A stretch of DNA of 64,000 nucleotides. Source: Richelia sp. CSU_2_1 (GTDB lineage: Bacteria > Cyanobacteriota > Cyanobacteriia > Cyanobacteriales > Microcoleaceae). Of the stretch, positions 8,478 to 17,014 are shown piece by piece (the stretch's first letter is position 1; each line of letters begins with the position of its first letter). The notes below the pieces were generated by a model. It worked only from the letters and a program-made list of their open reading frames with translations. It did not search any database and was not told where the DNA came from. The position numbers and the translations under genes were made by a program. Location of the stretch: assembly GCA_012034575.1 (NCBI GenBank), contig JAAUPF010000004.1, forward strand, positions 16,081-80,080. Direction: 5' to 3'.

Positions 8478-8891
8478 ATGGCGAATGATTTTATCCATAA
8501 AGCTAGAGGGGTTTCAGACCTCAAGTGCCATTTAGTGTTAACTACCAAATATCGGCGAAAAGTTCTCACCGATCCAATGCTGACCAGGCTTGAAGAGATA
8601 TTCAAAGCTCTGATGGAAAGGTGGGAAGGGCGATTGGTAGAATTCAATGGCGAGCGTGACCACGTACACTTACTGCTCCAGTACAGGCCGCAGACTGAGC
8701 CTAGCAAGTTAATCAACAATCTCAAGACCGTATCCAGTCGGTACTTACGGAAGGAGTTTGCAACCGACATCAACAAGGTCTATTGGAAGGATGTATTATG
8801 GACAAGTGGTTACTTTGTTGCTTCTTGTGGTGGGGTGACAATTGACCAATTGAAGAAGTATATAGAGAAACAAGATCGACCCGTTGAATAA
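8478..8891 (+). CDS. tnpA: IS200/IS605 Y1 transposase TnpA
   Basis: This is a 137-aa single-domain Y1 HUH transposase, the usual size. The HUH motif is in RDHVHLLLQY and the nucleophilic tyrosine in LKKYIEKQ near the C-terminus. ATTKYR-like and VFVASCGG-like family blocks are present (LVLTTKYRRKVL, GYFVASCGGVT). It cuts and joins single-stranded element ends at the subterminal hairpins. I chose ATG 8478 over the upstream TTG at 8460 because homology begins with MANDFIHKARGVSD. The other TnpB relics in this window have no tnpA of their own and could be mobilised by this one in trans. Confidence 0.93.
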   Translation: MANDFIHKARGVSDLKCHLVLTTKYRRKVLTDPMLTRLEEIFKALMERWEGRLVEFNGERDHVHLLLQYRPQTEPSKLINNLKTVSSRYLRKEFATDINKVYWKDVLWTSGYFVASCGGVTIDQLKKYIEKQDRPVE

Positions 8892-8983
8892 AATTTGTTC
8901 GTCTCGTCATCCGCCCGTCCGCTGCTAACATCTTCGATTATTAGATTGCATAGGGGCGGAATCCTCACCTCACGCGCCTTTCA

Positions 8984-9015
8984 TCCCACACTAACCGAGG
9001 CGGTATAGTGTGGGG
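8984..9015. repeat. left-end hairpin of the IS200/IS605 element
   Basis: A stem of about 9 bp (TCCCACACTA / TAGTGTGGGGA) has a 12-nt loop. It lies 90 bp downstream of tnpA, where the TnpA recognition hairpin is expected. Confidence 0.75.
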
Positions 9016-9047
9016 ATTCCCGTCTGTTTTGCTAAAATCTCAAAAAA

Positions 9048-9863
9048 ATGCCTCACGCCCAACTCAATGTTTATGTCAAAGGACAAGGATTTCCGATCCT
9101 TTGCTTGCACGGCCATCCGGGTTCCGGCTACTGTATGTCCGTTTTTACAGAACACCTATCAAAACGCTTCCAAACCATTGCCCCTGACTTGCGCGGCTAC
9201 GGAAACAGTCGCACATCGGTTCCCTTTGAAATGACGGATCACTTGCTCGACTTAGAAGCACTTTTGGACAGATTTGATATTAACAAATGTTTGATACTGG
9301 GATGGTCTTTGGGGGGGATTTTAGCCCTCGAATTAGCCATAAAATACCCGCAGCGAGTTGCAGGTTTAATAATACTCGCATCGGCAGCAAAACCGAGGGG
9401 AAGTCACCCTCCCGTTTCTTGGCAAGATCACCTTTACACGGGTTTAGCCGGAATTATTAATTGGGTAATACCGGGATGGCAGTGGAATATCGACACTTTG
9501 GGCAAAAGATCGCTTTTTCGCTACTTAATAAACCAGCATACACCGACCCCTTACCGCTATCTAGCCGCCGCCGGCACCCCCGCTTATTTGCAAACATCTA
9601 GCGCCGCTACTAAGGCTTTAAATACTGCTTTGAGGGCCGGGTACGATCGACTTCACCACCTCGCTGAAATTCAATGTCCCTGCTTGGTATTGGCTGGAGA
9701 GGGCGACAGACACATCACTGCACAATCCAGCTTAGAAACAGCCCACCACCTTCACGATTGTCAGTGGCAGTGCTATCCGAATACAGCCCATTTATTCCCC
9801 TGGGAAATTCCCGATCGCGTACTCGCAGATATCGATCGCTGGATCGATGCTTTCTCGCAATAA
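9048..9863 (+). CDS. alpha/beta-fold hydrolase
   Basis: The 271-aa cytoplasmic hydrolase has the oxyanion region LCLHGHPGSG (18-27), the block APDLRGYGNSRT (45-56), the nucleophile elbow GWSLGG (Ser87), a late acid in LVLAGEGDRHI and a catalytic His in NTAHLFPWE. This is the haloperoxidase/esterase-like group; the substrate cannot be inferred. There is no clear Shine-Dalgarno sequence, and the gene starts just 13-30 bp outside the IS605 left end, so insertion of that element may have replaced the native upstream region. Confidence 0.85.
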   Translation: MPHAQLNVYVKGQGFPILCLHGHPGSGYCMSVFTEHLSKRFQTIAPDLRGYGNSRTSVPFEMTDHLLDLEALLDRFDINKCLILGWSLGGILALELAIKYPQRVAGLIILASAAKPRGSHPPVSWQDHLYTGLAGIINWVIPGWQWNIDTLGKRSLFRYLINQHTPTPYRYLAAAGTPAYLQTSSAATKALNTALRAGYDRLHHLAEIQCPCLVLAGEGDRHITAQSSLETAHHLHDCQWQCYPNTAHLFPWEIPDRVLADIDRWIDAFSQ

Positions 9864-9924
9864 TCGAGCAATTTCAAGCTTTGAGTTTTGAGATTGTATT
9901 CGCTCTATCGACCGCAAAAAATTA

Positions 9925-9983
9925 GTTTGTAGTGAGGGATTTAGCCCGCAAAATCAGCAGGACTCAAGTCCCTACTACGAACC
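9925..9983. repeat. dispersed repeat of the GTTTGTAGTGAGGACT... type
   Basis: It begins GTTTGTAGTGAGGGATTTAG and ends ACTCAAGTCCCTACTACGAACC, so the ends are imperfect inverted repeats. Relatives lie at 21475-21530, 44996-45053 and 50932-50990, always between genes. Confidence 0.8.
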
Positions 9984-10085
9984 GTTTTAATTGCACGCAA
10001 TCGATCGGACACTATCTGACTCCGCCTTTAGCAAATAATTGCCTAAAAGTCAAGAGTTTTCCATTCAAAACTCAATACTTCTCAA

Positions 10086-10367
10086 CTACGATTGACCGCT
10101 AAAAATAGGCAACATACCTCCGTCACCAATCTTTCCCAAATCCTCCGCAACCGTCAAATCAATAGGTTTGCAGCGCTGGATCGCCACAGCAAGACCTTGG
10201 GCTCCTTCATTTTCTAAGTCTTCTATATATCCTGCTTTTGCAGCGTCAGCCTCTTTAGCAGTCAAGAACGGACCAAAATAGTAAGTACAGCGAGGTGTGG
10301 AGGTTTTGACTTCAACCCACCAAGCCAATCCGAAGAAGTTAAGCAAGCTAATCAAGAGTTCTTTCAT
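10086..10367 (-). CDS. DUF1816 domain-containing protein
   Basis: This is a small 93-aa protein. The family core is WWVEVKTSTPRCTYYFGPF (about 16-34), followed by TAKEADAAKAGYIEDLENEGA and a polar tail. DUF1816 is cyanobacterial, and its members are short cytoplasmic proteins of unknown function. It is transcribed alone. Confidence 0.85.
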   Translation of the reverse strand: MKELLISLLNFFGLAWWVEVKTSTPRCTYYFGPFLTAKEADAAKAGYIEDLENEGAQGLAVAIQRCKPIDLTVAEDLGKIGDGGMLPIFSGQS

Positions 10368-10884
10368 GTGCTTTTGTAATGTATTTGACGGTTTTTTTTT
10401 CTGAGCGATGCGGGCAGAGTCTGCGCCGTTGTTATTGACACTTCTTTTTTATACTGTGTTGGATTCGTTTTTTCAATCACCGATATTTTTTTGCTAATGT
10501 TGGTTAACACGCGCACAAGTTGAGGTTTTCTCCTCGAAGCTTGGAGCGATCGAGCCTTGCCCCCGATCGGCACACGCGACTACCATTGAAATATCGGTTC
10601 ATTTGAATTTGTACAGACGGCAACTTATTTTCTCTTCCCCTAGATACTCGATCGTGTTACCTGTTATTAAAACAAGTAACATCATCCCCTCAAATCCCCT
10701 TAAAAAGACTTACTTGAAGACTCTTTCTCCCCCCTTTTTAAGGGGGGCTGGGGGGGAGCGAAGACTTTGAAGACGCGCCCTAGGGCTAGCACCTGCCCGA
10801 GTCGATGGTTTCGTAACTTTTGCTGCGGCTTAATGGTAGCACACACTAGCAATTTCGATCGGGCAAAGACGTGGCAGCAGTCCC
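10368..10884. other. 517-bp intergenic region
   Basis: I see no convincing gene. The only notable structure is the C-run/G-run palindrome at 10727-10747 (CCCCCC-TTTTTAA-GGGGGG). It lies downstream of rlmB and may terminate its transcription, although no U-run follows on that strand. Confidence 0.6.
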
Positions 10885-12174
10885 TCAAGACCCGTGTACG
10901 TGAAACTTTTTCGGCCCGCGCTGGCGGTAAATTTCGTACAAGGCCATGCCAGTTGCTACCGAGACATTCAAACTCGGAGTATTTCCCCTTAATGGAATTG
11001 AAACTAATGCGTCGCAACCGCGCTGTATCAAAAGGCTCAAACCGTCAGCTTCACCGCCCACAACTAACACAGTCGGACCCGAAAATTTGACTGTATCGAT
11101 CGATTGGCTGGCATCTGCAGCCGTGCCGTAAATCCAAAATCCTGCCTCTTTCAATTGTTCCAAGGCGCGAGTGAGATTGACAACCCTCGCCACCGGCAGA
11201 TTTTCCAGCGCCCCTGCTGCCACTTTTCTCACTGCTGAGGTAATCCCCACGGCCCGCCGTTGCGGGATTACCACGCCCTGAGTTCCCAATGCTTCTGCGG
11301 TGCGAATAATCGCCCCTAAATTGTGGGGATCGTTGAGGCCTTCTGCTACTAAGATTACTGGCTGTTCGCTAGCAGCTTTTGCTTTGGCGATCAGTTCGCT
11401 CAAATCCAGATATTCGTAAGCGGAGATTTGGGCTGCTACCCCTTGGTGGTTGGCTTTGCGCGTGATGTAATCGAGTCGCAAATCGTCAACTTCGTCAATG
11501 ATGCTGCCGTTGGATTTGGCTTCGGTTAGCAAGCTGTGAAATCGGGGATCGTAGCGCAGGTGGGGGACAACCCAGATTCGGTTGAGGACTTGGTGTGTTT
11601 CTAAGGCTGCTTGCACTGCATGGCGGCCGTAAATCATGTCTGTGTCTTCGTCTGGCTGTACGACTACCGCCGACCCATTTTCGACAGGGTAGCTGTCTCT
11701 GCTTTTGTTTCTGTCTCTGTTTCTGTCTCTATCTCTGTCCCAATTTTTGTCTCTGTTCCTGTCTCTGCCATAATTATTTTCTGCTGCCGGTTGGGGGCTG
11801 CTGTCTCTGTCCCTGTAATAGCGATCGCCCCGTGCCGCAGGCGGGCTGCTGTCCCTGTCTCTGTCTTTGTAAGGACGATCGCCCCGTGCCGCTGGGGGGC
11901 TGCTGTCTCTGTCTCTGTCTTTGTAAGGACGATCGCCGCCCCGGTATTCCGATCGATTTTCGCCATCGTAACTGCGTTTAAAACCCGATCTTTCCGGCAT
12001 TTCTCGGGATCGCGGGTCAAAGGGCGATCGCTTTTGAGGCCCTGTGGTGGGTCGAGTGTCAGGACGGGACTGCCTTTCTGCGCGCCCGTAGGGTTTTGAG
12101 TCTTGACGGCGGGCGTCGCCTTTGAACGGCTTGCTGTCAGAATGCTGGGGATTCGGTTTCGGAAATTTTCTCAT
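10885..12174 (-). CDS. rlmB: 23S rRNA 2'-O-ribose methyltransferase RlmB (TrmH/SpoU family) with a charged repetitive N-terminus
   Basis: The C-terminal two thirds is a SpoU/TrmH methyltransferase: [10 protein letters not shown] substrate-binding start, [33 protein letters not shown] and the knot-forming [23 protein letters not shown]. RlmB methylates G2251 of 23S rRNA using S-adenosylmethionine. The first ~190 residues are low-complexity and rich in Arg, Asp and Pro, with near-identical copies of [18 protein letters not shown] in tandem, then degenerate RDRNRD runs. I chose ATG 12174 ([10 protein letters not shown]) because the 39 codons above it are repeat-derived. The gene follows mrnC on the same strand, as in many bacteria, so the two act together in rRNA maturation. 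Confidence 0.9.
   Translation of the reverse strand: MRKFPKPNPQHSDSKPFKGDARRQDSKPYGRAERQSRPDTRPTTGPQKRSPFDPRSREMPERSGFKRSYDGENRSEYRGGDRPYKDRDRDSSPPAARGDRPYKDRDRDSSPPAARGDRYYRDRDSSPQPAAENNYGRDRNRDKNWDRDRDRNRDRNKSRDSYPVENGSAVVVQPDEDTDMIYGRHAVQAALETHQVLNRIWVVPHLRYDPRFHSLLTEAKSNGSIIDEVDDLRLDYITRKANHQGVAAQISAYEYLDLSELIAKAKAASEQPVILVAEGLNDPHNLGAIIRTAEALGTQGVVIPQRRAVGITSAVRKVAAGALENLPVARVVNLTRALEQLKEAGFWIYGTAADASQSIDTVKFSGPTVLVVGGEADGLSLLIQRGCDALVSIPLRGNTPSLNVSVATGMALYEIYRQRGPKKFHVHGS
11690..11945 (-). repeat. in-frame tandem repeats encoding RD-rich segments of RlmB
   Basis: Two nearly identical ~57-bp units (about 11821-11935), plus shorter 12- and 18-bp units of the CTGTCTCTGTCTTTG type, encode the [18 protein letters not shown] repeats and the following RDRNRD run. 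Length polymorphism between strains is likely. Confidence 0.8.
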
Positions 12175-12379
12175 TTGTTTGTTGTGGCAATAAGTGTGGC
12201 AATAAGTAATTTTTGGTCGATCGAGAGATTTGGGATTGTCGATCGATTGGAGATTGGAGATTGACGGATTTATCGATCTGAGATCTGTCAAATATTTAAG
12301 AATCCGTATTTTCCGTTTTGATTGACGGACTATTTTGAGAGATCTATTTCAATCCCTGCGTGAAAAATGTCGCCTTTCA

Positions 12380-12410
12380 CTGTCAACTGTCAACTGTCAA
12401 CTGTCAACTT
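12380..12410. repeat. short tandem repeat (CTGTCAA heptamer)
   Basis: Four direct copies of the 7-mer CTGTCAA lie just downstream of mrnC. The same repeat, in either orientation, occurs at 31738-31800, 32962-32998, 48468-48542 and 63883-63942. Confidence 0.95.
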
Positions 12411-12411
12411 T

Positions 12412-12891
12412 TTAAGTTTCTTGAGGACCGAGTTCTAAAAGTCCCATAAGGTGCGTCAATCTTTCGGGATCGGTGAGGTACAAGTATCCCACCAAAGTTT
12501 CTAAGCTGCTAGCTTGTTGGTAAGTTTCTGCATCTGCCCGTTTGGAACGGCCCGCTGCGGCATTGCGGCCGCGCTTGACAATTGCTAATTCTGTGCTGCT
12601 CAAGTAAGGAGAGAGCGATCGCAAGTGACGCGCTTGAGTTTCGGCCCGTACTTGACCCACCACCAGTTCGTGATAAGCATTCAGTCTTTTCGGCGGTACT
12701 AAGTACAAAGTCCGAACGTAGAGTTCGTACACCGCATCTCCCAAATACGCCCAGGCTGCGGGTGAAAGCCTTTCGATTTCTGCTGGTGTCGCCATCGCCG
12801 GATGCAGTCGCTGTAAACCGATCTCTTTTTGAGACTTAGCGCGAGACTCAGCGAGACTCAACTCTAGGTGGTCATCGGCGATCGGCGACAT
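12412..12891 (-). CDS. mrnC: Mini-ribonuclease 3 (Mini-III)
   Basis: This 159-aa protein is an RNase III catalytic domain without a dsRNA-binding domain. The signature is LSPAAWAYLGDAVYELYVR with the catalytic Asp-Ala-Val block, followed by KRGRNA (the Mini-III loop) and the second acidic helix YQQASSLETLVGYLYL. Mini-III trims 23S rRNA ends. It lies upstream of rlmB on the same strand, a conserved pairing. The 120-bp spacer to rlmB holds a heptamer repeat array. Confidence 0.9.
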   Translation of the reverse strand: MSPIADDHLELSLAESRAKSQKEIGLQRLHPAMATPAEIERLSPAAWAYLGDAVYELYVRTLYLVPPKRLNAYHELVVGQVRAETQARHLRSLSPYLSSTELAIVKRGRNAAAGRSKRADAETYQQASSLETLVGYLYLTDPERLTHLMGLLELGPQET

Positions 12892-13075
12892 AATTTTTTA
12901 ATAAGACTTCCGCACAGCTCGATTTTTACATTCACTTAGTTGTTCTGCATACATTCGATTCTGGTAATAATAGCATCTTTTGTGTTTTGGCGTAACCACT
13001 ACGGAGATTTTCGACCTTGAGGTGAGAGGTTTTTTGAAAAAAATTTGGTTTCTCACTCCTCGATCGTAAATTCTA

Positions 13076-13870
13076 TCAATTTTTCGCATTCAAATCGGTG
13101 CGTTTTTTCTGGCGTTTTAATCCCGCCATTCCTGCTAAAGCTAAAGCCGTACCTGCAAGTGCGATCGGTTCGGGGACTGGTTGTGCGAAGTCATCCTCTG
13201 AGACTAACTCGTAATTAATAGCATCTTGTCGCGGTGGAAGAGATCTGTCCAAAAGAGTATTTCGCACGCCGTTGCGTTCGCGAGATTCGTACAAAGAGAC
13301 GATCGCAGTGCTGCCAAATACATTACTGTTCGCCCTCCAACTTAAATTGAATGAAATCTTGTCAATATGTCCTGCGTAATTGTCGCTGGGCAGAACCCGA
13401 TTAACCCATGACTGACTGTGAGATCCCTTACCTACTAATCCATCAAAATGCAGTTGATTTTGGCTGAAACGGCCGTAATAATAGGAAACGTAGGATCTTC
13501 TGATGCCGGATGAAGTTTGCTCCCCTGCTAAGTTCTCAAATGTGGGATTTATGGTAGGATCTCCTTCAATTGTGGTCGTCGTGTCATCATTGTATGTAGT
13601 TTGTTTGTAAAACAACTTTCCTTCGATTATCGGTTGCAACATCACGCCATCAAAAAAAGGATCTACTGCTGCACTTGCTGCCCATTCGTCTAATTTTGAT
13701 TGCGATATTTTATTGATTTTGAAATAGCCGTGAAACAGACTTGTATCAAAATTGTACGTGAGAACGGCTGCTTGAACTTTGGGGACGATCGCGGTTAATG
13801 TCGCTGTGGAGGCGATAGCGATCGCTCCTAAATACTTTAAAACTTGTTGTCCTGATTTTCTGTTCATCAT
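13076..13870 (-). CDS. PEP-CTERM sorting domain protein (paralogue 1)
   Basis: The N-terminus is a signal peptide (QQVLKYLGAIAIASTATLTAIVPKVQA), cleaved near residue 34. The C-terminus has the exosortase signal: VPEP, a hydrophobic stretch (IALAGTALALAGMAGL) and basic KRQKKR. Exosortase recognises such tails and anchors or releases the protein at the outer surface. The body (LTYNFDTSLFHGYFKINKISQS, GKLFYKQTTY, SYYYGRFSQNQLHFDGL) is shared with the next gene, but I recognise no enzymatic domain. No exosortase gene is in the window. Confidence 0.85.
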   Translation of the reverse strand: MMNRKSGQQVLKYLGAIAIASTATLTAIVPKVQAAVLTYNFDTSLFHGYFKINKISQSKLDEWAASAAVDPFFDGVMLQPIIEGKLFYKQTTYNDDTTTTIEGDPTINPTFENLAGEQTSSGIRRSYVSYYYGRFSQNQLHFDGLVGKGSHSQSWVNRVLPSDNYAGHIDKISFNLSWRANSNVFGSTAIVSLYESRERNGVRNTLLDRSLPPRQDAINYELVSEDDFAQPVPEPIALAGTALALAGMAGLKRQKKRTDLNAKN

Positions 13871-13965
13871 CCTACCTCTTTTTTGTTTGTTTTAGGCTGT
13901 TAAATTTCGCTCAACTGTGCGGTTCGATCGATATTCATCCTGTCGCTTACTTGGATCGATCGCCA

Positions 13966-14754
13966 TTAGTTTTTCGCATTCAAATCGGCGCGTTTTTTCT
14001 TGTGTTTTAATCCCGCAATTCCTGCTAAGGCTAAAGCCGTACCTGCAAGTGCGATCGGTTCGGGAACTGGTTGAGCGCAGTCAATATCGGTATCCGATAC
14101 TAACTCGTAAGTAACGGGATTGTATGTGATATTGTCTCTAGCCAAGTTTACTGTTGACCCGCCTTCGCGTTCTCGATAATGGTTGGCATAAACAACTACA
14201 CTGCTACCAAACACGAGAGATCTCAAGTCCCAACTCCAACCTGTTGAAAGTCTTTCAATGCCTCCCGGATCGCTGCCGAATGGCGGAACTCTATAAACGA
14301 ATCTCTGACTGGTACCTCCCACACCTGACAAGCCGTCAAAATGCAGTTGATAATCACTGAAACGACCGTAATAATAGCTAACTGAATACCCTGGTGTTGC
14401 TAAATTATGCGATTTTGGCACTGTTTCTGGGTCTGCCTCTATCACTTTTTCTGGGGAATACCTTAGAAAATCTGGAGTGTAATCTGTTGTTTTATAAAAT
14501 AAATGTCCTTCGATTATCGGTCGGTATTGTATGATATGCTCTGAAGGATCTGCTGTCGATCGGGCGGTTATTTCGTCGATTTCTGACTGCGATAATTTAT
14601 TGAATTTGAAATAGCCTTTAAACAGATTAGTATCAAAAGTGTAGGTGAGAACTGCTGCTTGAACTTTAGGGGCGATCGCTGTTAATGCCGCTGTGGAAGC
14701 AAGGGCGATCGCTCCTAAATATCTGAAAACTTTTTGCCTTGACTTTCCGCTCAT
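13966..14754 (-). CDS. PEP-CTERM sorting domain protein (paralogue 2)
   Basis: It is a tandem paralogue of the gene at 13076-13870. It shares the signal peptide (FRYLGAIALASTAALTAIAPKVQA), the beginning of the mature protein (AVLTYTFDTNLFKGYFKFNKLSQSE), the SYYYGRFSDYQLHFDGLSG block and the tail VPEP-IALAGTALALAGIAGLKHKKKR. The middle is clearly diverged, so the duplication is not recent. I chose the ATG at 14754 (MSGKSRQKVF), which gives a normal signal peptide; the ATG at 14796 would add 14 polar residues. It is an extracellular or cell-surface protein of unknown function. Confidence 0.85.
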   Translation of the reverse strand: MSGKSRQKVFRYLGAIALASTAALTAIAPKVQAAVLTYTFDTNLFKGYFKFNKLSQSEIDEITARSTADPSEHIIQYRPIIEGHLFYKTTDYTPDFLRYSPEKVIEADPETVPKSHNLATPGYSVSYYYGRFSDYQLHFDGLSGVGGTSQRFVYRVPPFGSDPGGIERLSTGWSWDLRSLVFGSSVVVYANHYREREGGSTVNLARDNITYNPVTYELVSDTDIDCAQPVPEPIALAGTALALAGIAGLKHKKKRADLNAKN

Positions 14755-14796
14755 AATTTTCAGCTTGTAGTTAGAGTTATTATTTTCAACTTTCAA

Positions 14797-15078
14797 TCCT
14801 ACATCAACTTTAACTTGTCGATTTATTTTTATTTTGATATTAATAATATTTAATTATTCTACTACTCCGGACACTAATTATTGTTAAGCTTAAATAAAAA
14901 TAATAACGCTTTTTTGATTTATATTAATTTTAAATTGTTTCAATAATAGTTGGCAGCGCCTCTACGGATTACCTAAATGCTTGCTAGAGTGATTTCTTCT
15001 CGAACTTAAACGAAATTTATCTCCAAGCAAAAGGAGATTTTAGATTGAAGATTGTTCGATTTCCCAATTACCAACAGT
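14797..15078. other. AT-rich intergenic region
   Basis: This is low-GC sequence upstream of the PEP-CTERM pair and downstream of the STAS gene. It probably contains the promoter of the paralogue 2 gene. I see no further gene. Confidence 0.5.
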
Positions 15079-15117
15079 TAAAAAAATATGCTATCCAGTA
15101 TAGAGAACTGGATAGCG
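15079..15117 (-). terminator. Rho-independent terminator of the STAS gene
   Basis: GCTATCCAGT (15090-15099) and ACTGGATAGC (15107-15116) form a perfect 10-bp stem with a 7-nt loop. On the minus strand the stem is followed by ATATTTTTTTAA. It lies 20 bp after the STAS stop codon. Confidence 0.85.
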
Positions 15118-15136
15118 AATTTAATGCACTTTTGGA

Positions 15137-15493
15137 TCAAGCATCCTTGACGTTTTTTACGGCTTCGTCAACCGAAGGCTGCAAAGACAAAAATTTCTCT
15201 AAGCGAACCAGTTTCACAGTTTGAGTTACGCGGGGATTGGAGACAATTTGCAAAGTCCCCTCCAGAGTTTGGGCCTTCTTGACAAGTTGCACCAGTGCGC
15301 CCAGGCCCGAACTGTCCACAAAGTCTATCTGAGACAAGTCCAAAATTACGTGTTTTGGGCCCTCATCGATACATTTGCTCAGTACCTTCCGAAAAGTTGC
15401 CTCTGAAAAAGCGTCCAGCAGACCGGTCAGGCGAAACAACTGACAGTTATTCCTGACTTCGCGAGTGCCTCTGAGGCTAACGGTCAGGGTCAA
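15137..15493 (-). CDS. STAS-domain anti-sigma factor antagonist
   Basis: The whole 118-aa protein is a STAS domain. The phosphorylatable serine lies in FVDSSGLGALVQLVKKA (Ser61 or Ser62), with IRLTG-like and LDLSQIDF strands before it. Such proteins bind anti-sigma factor kinases (SpoIIAB/RsbW type) in their unphosphorylated form and release the sigma factor. The partner kinase and phosphatase are not in the neighbourhood. The gene stands alone, with a strong terminator behind it. Confidence 0.85.
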   Translation of the reverse strand: MTLTVSLRGTREVRNNCQLFRLTGLLDAFSEATFRKVLSKCIDEGPKHVILDLSQIDFVDSSGLGALVQLVKKAQTLEGTLQIVSNPRVTQTVKLVRLEKFLSLQPSVDEAVKNVKDA

Positions 15494-15591
15494 TGACTCA
15501 GGAATGACACCCTCCTAGCTAGATATTGCTTAAAGTTGAGGATACATTATACGAGGTTTTTGGTTTTGTGTCTACTGTTTTTAGTCATTGG

Positions 15592-15626
15592 TCATTAGTC
15601 ATTGGTCATTAGTCATTAGTTATTGG
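15592..15626. repeat. short tandem repeat (GTCATTG/GTCATTA heptamers)
   Basis: Five to six copies of GTCATTR lie between the STAS gene and carA. Degenerate copies (GACTGATGACTG) continue to about 15710. Confidence 0.85.
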
Positions 15627-15696
15627 TTATCGATCGCGATCGGGACTGGTGACTGCTGGCGAGGTTAACTGTTGACCAAGGACTGATGACTGTTGA

Positions 15697-16854
15697 CTAT
15701 TGACTGATGGCTGCTTTCCGATTGTCTCGCATCGCCTGGACGAATCGATCGAACAAATAGTCAGCATCGTGGGGGCCGGGACTGGCTTCGGGATGGTACT
15801 GAACGGAGAACAGCGGCAGGGATTTGTGCTTCAATCCAGCTACAGTGCGATCGTTCAAATTGAGGTGAGTAATTTCTACTTCGGGAGTCAGCGATTCTGG
15901 GTCGATCGCAAAACCGTGATTTTGGCTGGTAATTTCAACTCGCTGCGTCAAACCCGCCGGCTGGTTCAATCCCCGGTGTCCGAACTTGAGTTTAAAAGTA
16001 TCCGCACCCAAGGAACGGCCTAAAATTTGGTGCCCCATACAAATGCCAAATATCGGTTTCTCTGACTCTAACAGCGCTTTAGTAGTAGCGATTCCTTCCG
16101 TAACCGCCGACGGATCTCCCGGCCCGTTGGAGAGAAAAATGCCGTCGGGATTGTGTTTGAGAATTTCCTCTGCTGGGGTGTCGGCGGGAACAACGATTAC
16201 CCGACAGCCGTAACTCGCCAAACGGCGCAGGATGTTGCGCTTGACTCCAAAGTCGATCGCCACTACAGTCCACTGTTCGCCGCTGTCTGGCTTGACTGTC
16301 GGGCTGAACTCCCAAAGCGCATCCGTAGCCTCATTCCACTCGTAAACCTCGCGGGTGGTAACTTCTCGCACCAGATTCAGCCCGGCCATGCTGGGGGCGT
16401 CTTGCACTTGCTCCAAAAGTTCCGCCGGATCGAGAATAGAGGTGGAAATGCCACCGTTAATTGCTCCCACGGTGCGGATTTTGCGGGTGAGGGCGCGGGT
16501 GTCGATGCCGTAAATGCCGGGGATGTTGTATTGTTTGAGGTAATCTTGCAGGGATTGCGAGCAGCGCCAGTTGCTGGGACGGCTGCAAACATTGCGGGCG
16601 ATCGCGCCTCGAATTTGCGGGCCTGCTGATTCCTCATCTTCCAGATTTACCCCCGTATTCCCCAATTCCGGGTAAGTAAATGTGACAATTTGGCCGCAAT
16701 AGCTGGGATCGGTCAATACTTCCTGATAGCCGGTCATCCCAGTATTAAATACTACTTCGCCCACGACTGTACCGCGAGCGCCAAAGGACCAGCCGCGGTA
16801 AGCAGTACCGTCGGCCAGGACTAGGAGAGCGGGTTGTGCTGTAGAAATTGACAT
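15697..16854 (-). CDS. carA: carbamoyl-phosphate synthase small (glutaminase) subunit
   Basis: The 385-aa protein has the CarA N-terminal domain ([40 protein letters not shown]) and a C-terminal class I glutamine amidotransferase. The latter shows LSNGPGDPS, the nucleophile Cys in [10 protein letters not shown] and the His-Glu pair in [13 protein letters not shown]. It delivers ammonia from glutamine to CarB for carbamoyl phosphate, the precursor of arginine and pyrimidines. carB is not adjacent, which is common in cyanobacteria. I chose ATG 16854 ([11 protein letters not shown]) because the 36 codons above it lack homology. Confidence 0.95.
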   Translation of the reverse strand: MSISTAQPALLVLADGTAYRGWSFGARGTVVGEVVFNTGMTGYQEVLTDPSYCGQIVTFTYPELGNTGVNLEDEESAGPQIRGAIARNVCSRPSNWRCSQSLQDYLKQYNIPGIYGIDTRALTRKIRTVGAINGGISTSILDPAELLEQVQDAPSMAGLNLVREVTTREVYEWNEATDALWEFSPTVKPDSGEQWTVVAIDFGVKRNILRRLASYGCRVIVVPADTPAEEILKHNPDGIFLSNGPGDPSAVTEGIATTKALLESEKPIFGICMGHQILGRSLGADTFKLKFGHRGLNQPAGLTQRVEITSQNHGFAIDPESLTPEVEITHLNLNDRTVAGLKHKSLPLFSVQYHPEASPGPHDADYLFDRFVQAMRDNRKAAISQ

Positions 16855-17014
16855 GGCATCCTTAATTACTGTAGTTGGTTTTATTTTTATCACTGGCTGG
16901 GATTTGATGCTAGACCTGCAGCTTTTTTTCGGTTTGCAGTCAGCGCGTAACTGCAAACCCAATTAGAAACTTAATTTATACCAAAAGACTGTTGTCGCTG
17001 TTACCTAGAACAGC

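Larger units (their letters stand above)
7001..9035. mobile_element. complete IS200/IS605-family element with divergent tnpB and tnpA
   Basis: tnpB (minus) and tnpA (plus) diverge from a shared promoter region at about 8412-8477, the classic IS605 layout. Each end carries a subterminal hairpin. At the tnpB side, TGACATACTCCCACGTCA at 7001-7018 pairs with TGACGTGGG at 7032-7040. At the tnpA side, TCCCACACTA (8984-8993) pairs with TAGTGTGGG (9006-9014), followed by GGATTCCCGTC. The motif TGACATACTCC (or GGAGTATGTCA) and the GGGAATYCCC motif recur at the ends of four other relics in this window, which supports the boundaries to within some tens of bases. The exact cleavage sites were not determined. 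Confidence 0.85.

Noticed and set aside
10364..10573. 69-codon minus-strand frame
   Set aside because: No family, no ribosome-binding site, codon use unlike neighbours.
11595..12099. Long plus-strand frames rich in Cys, Val and Ser
   Set aside because: They are antisense shadows of the RD-rich repeats of rlmB; the residue bias follows from the repeat.
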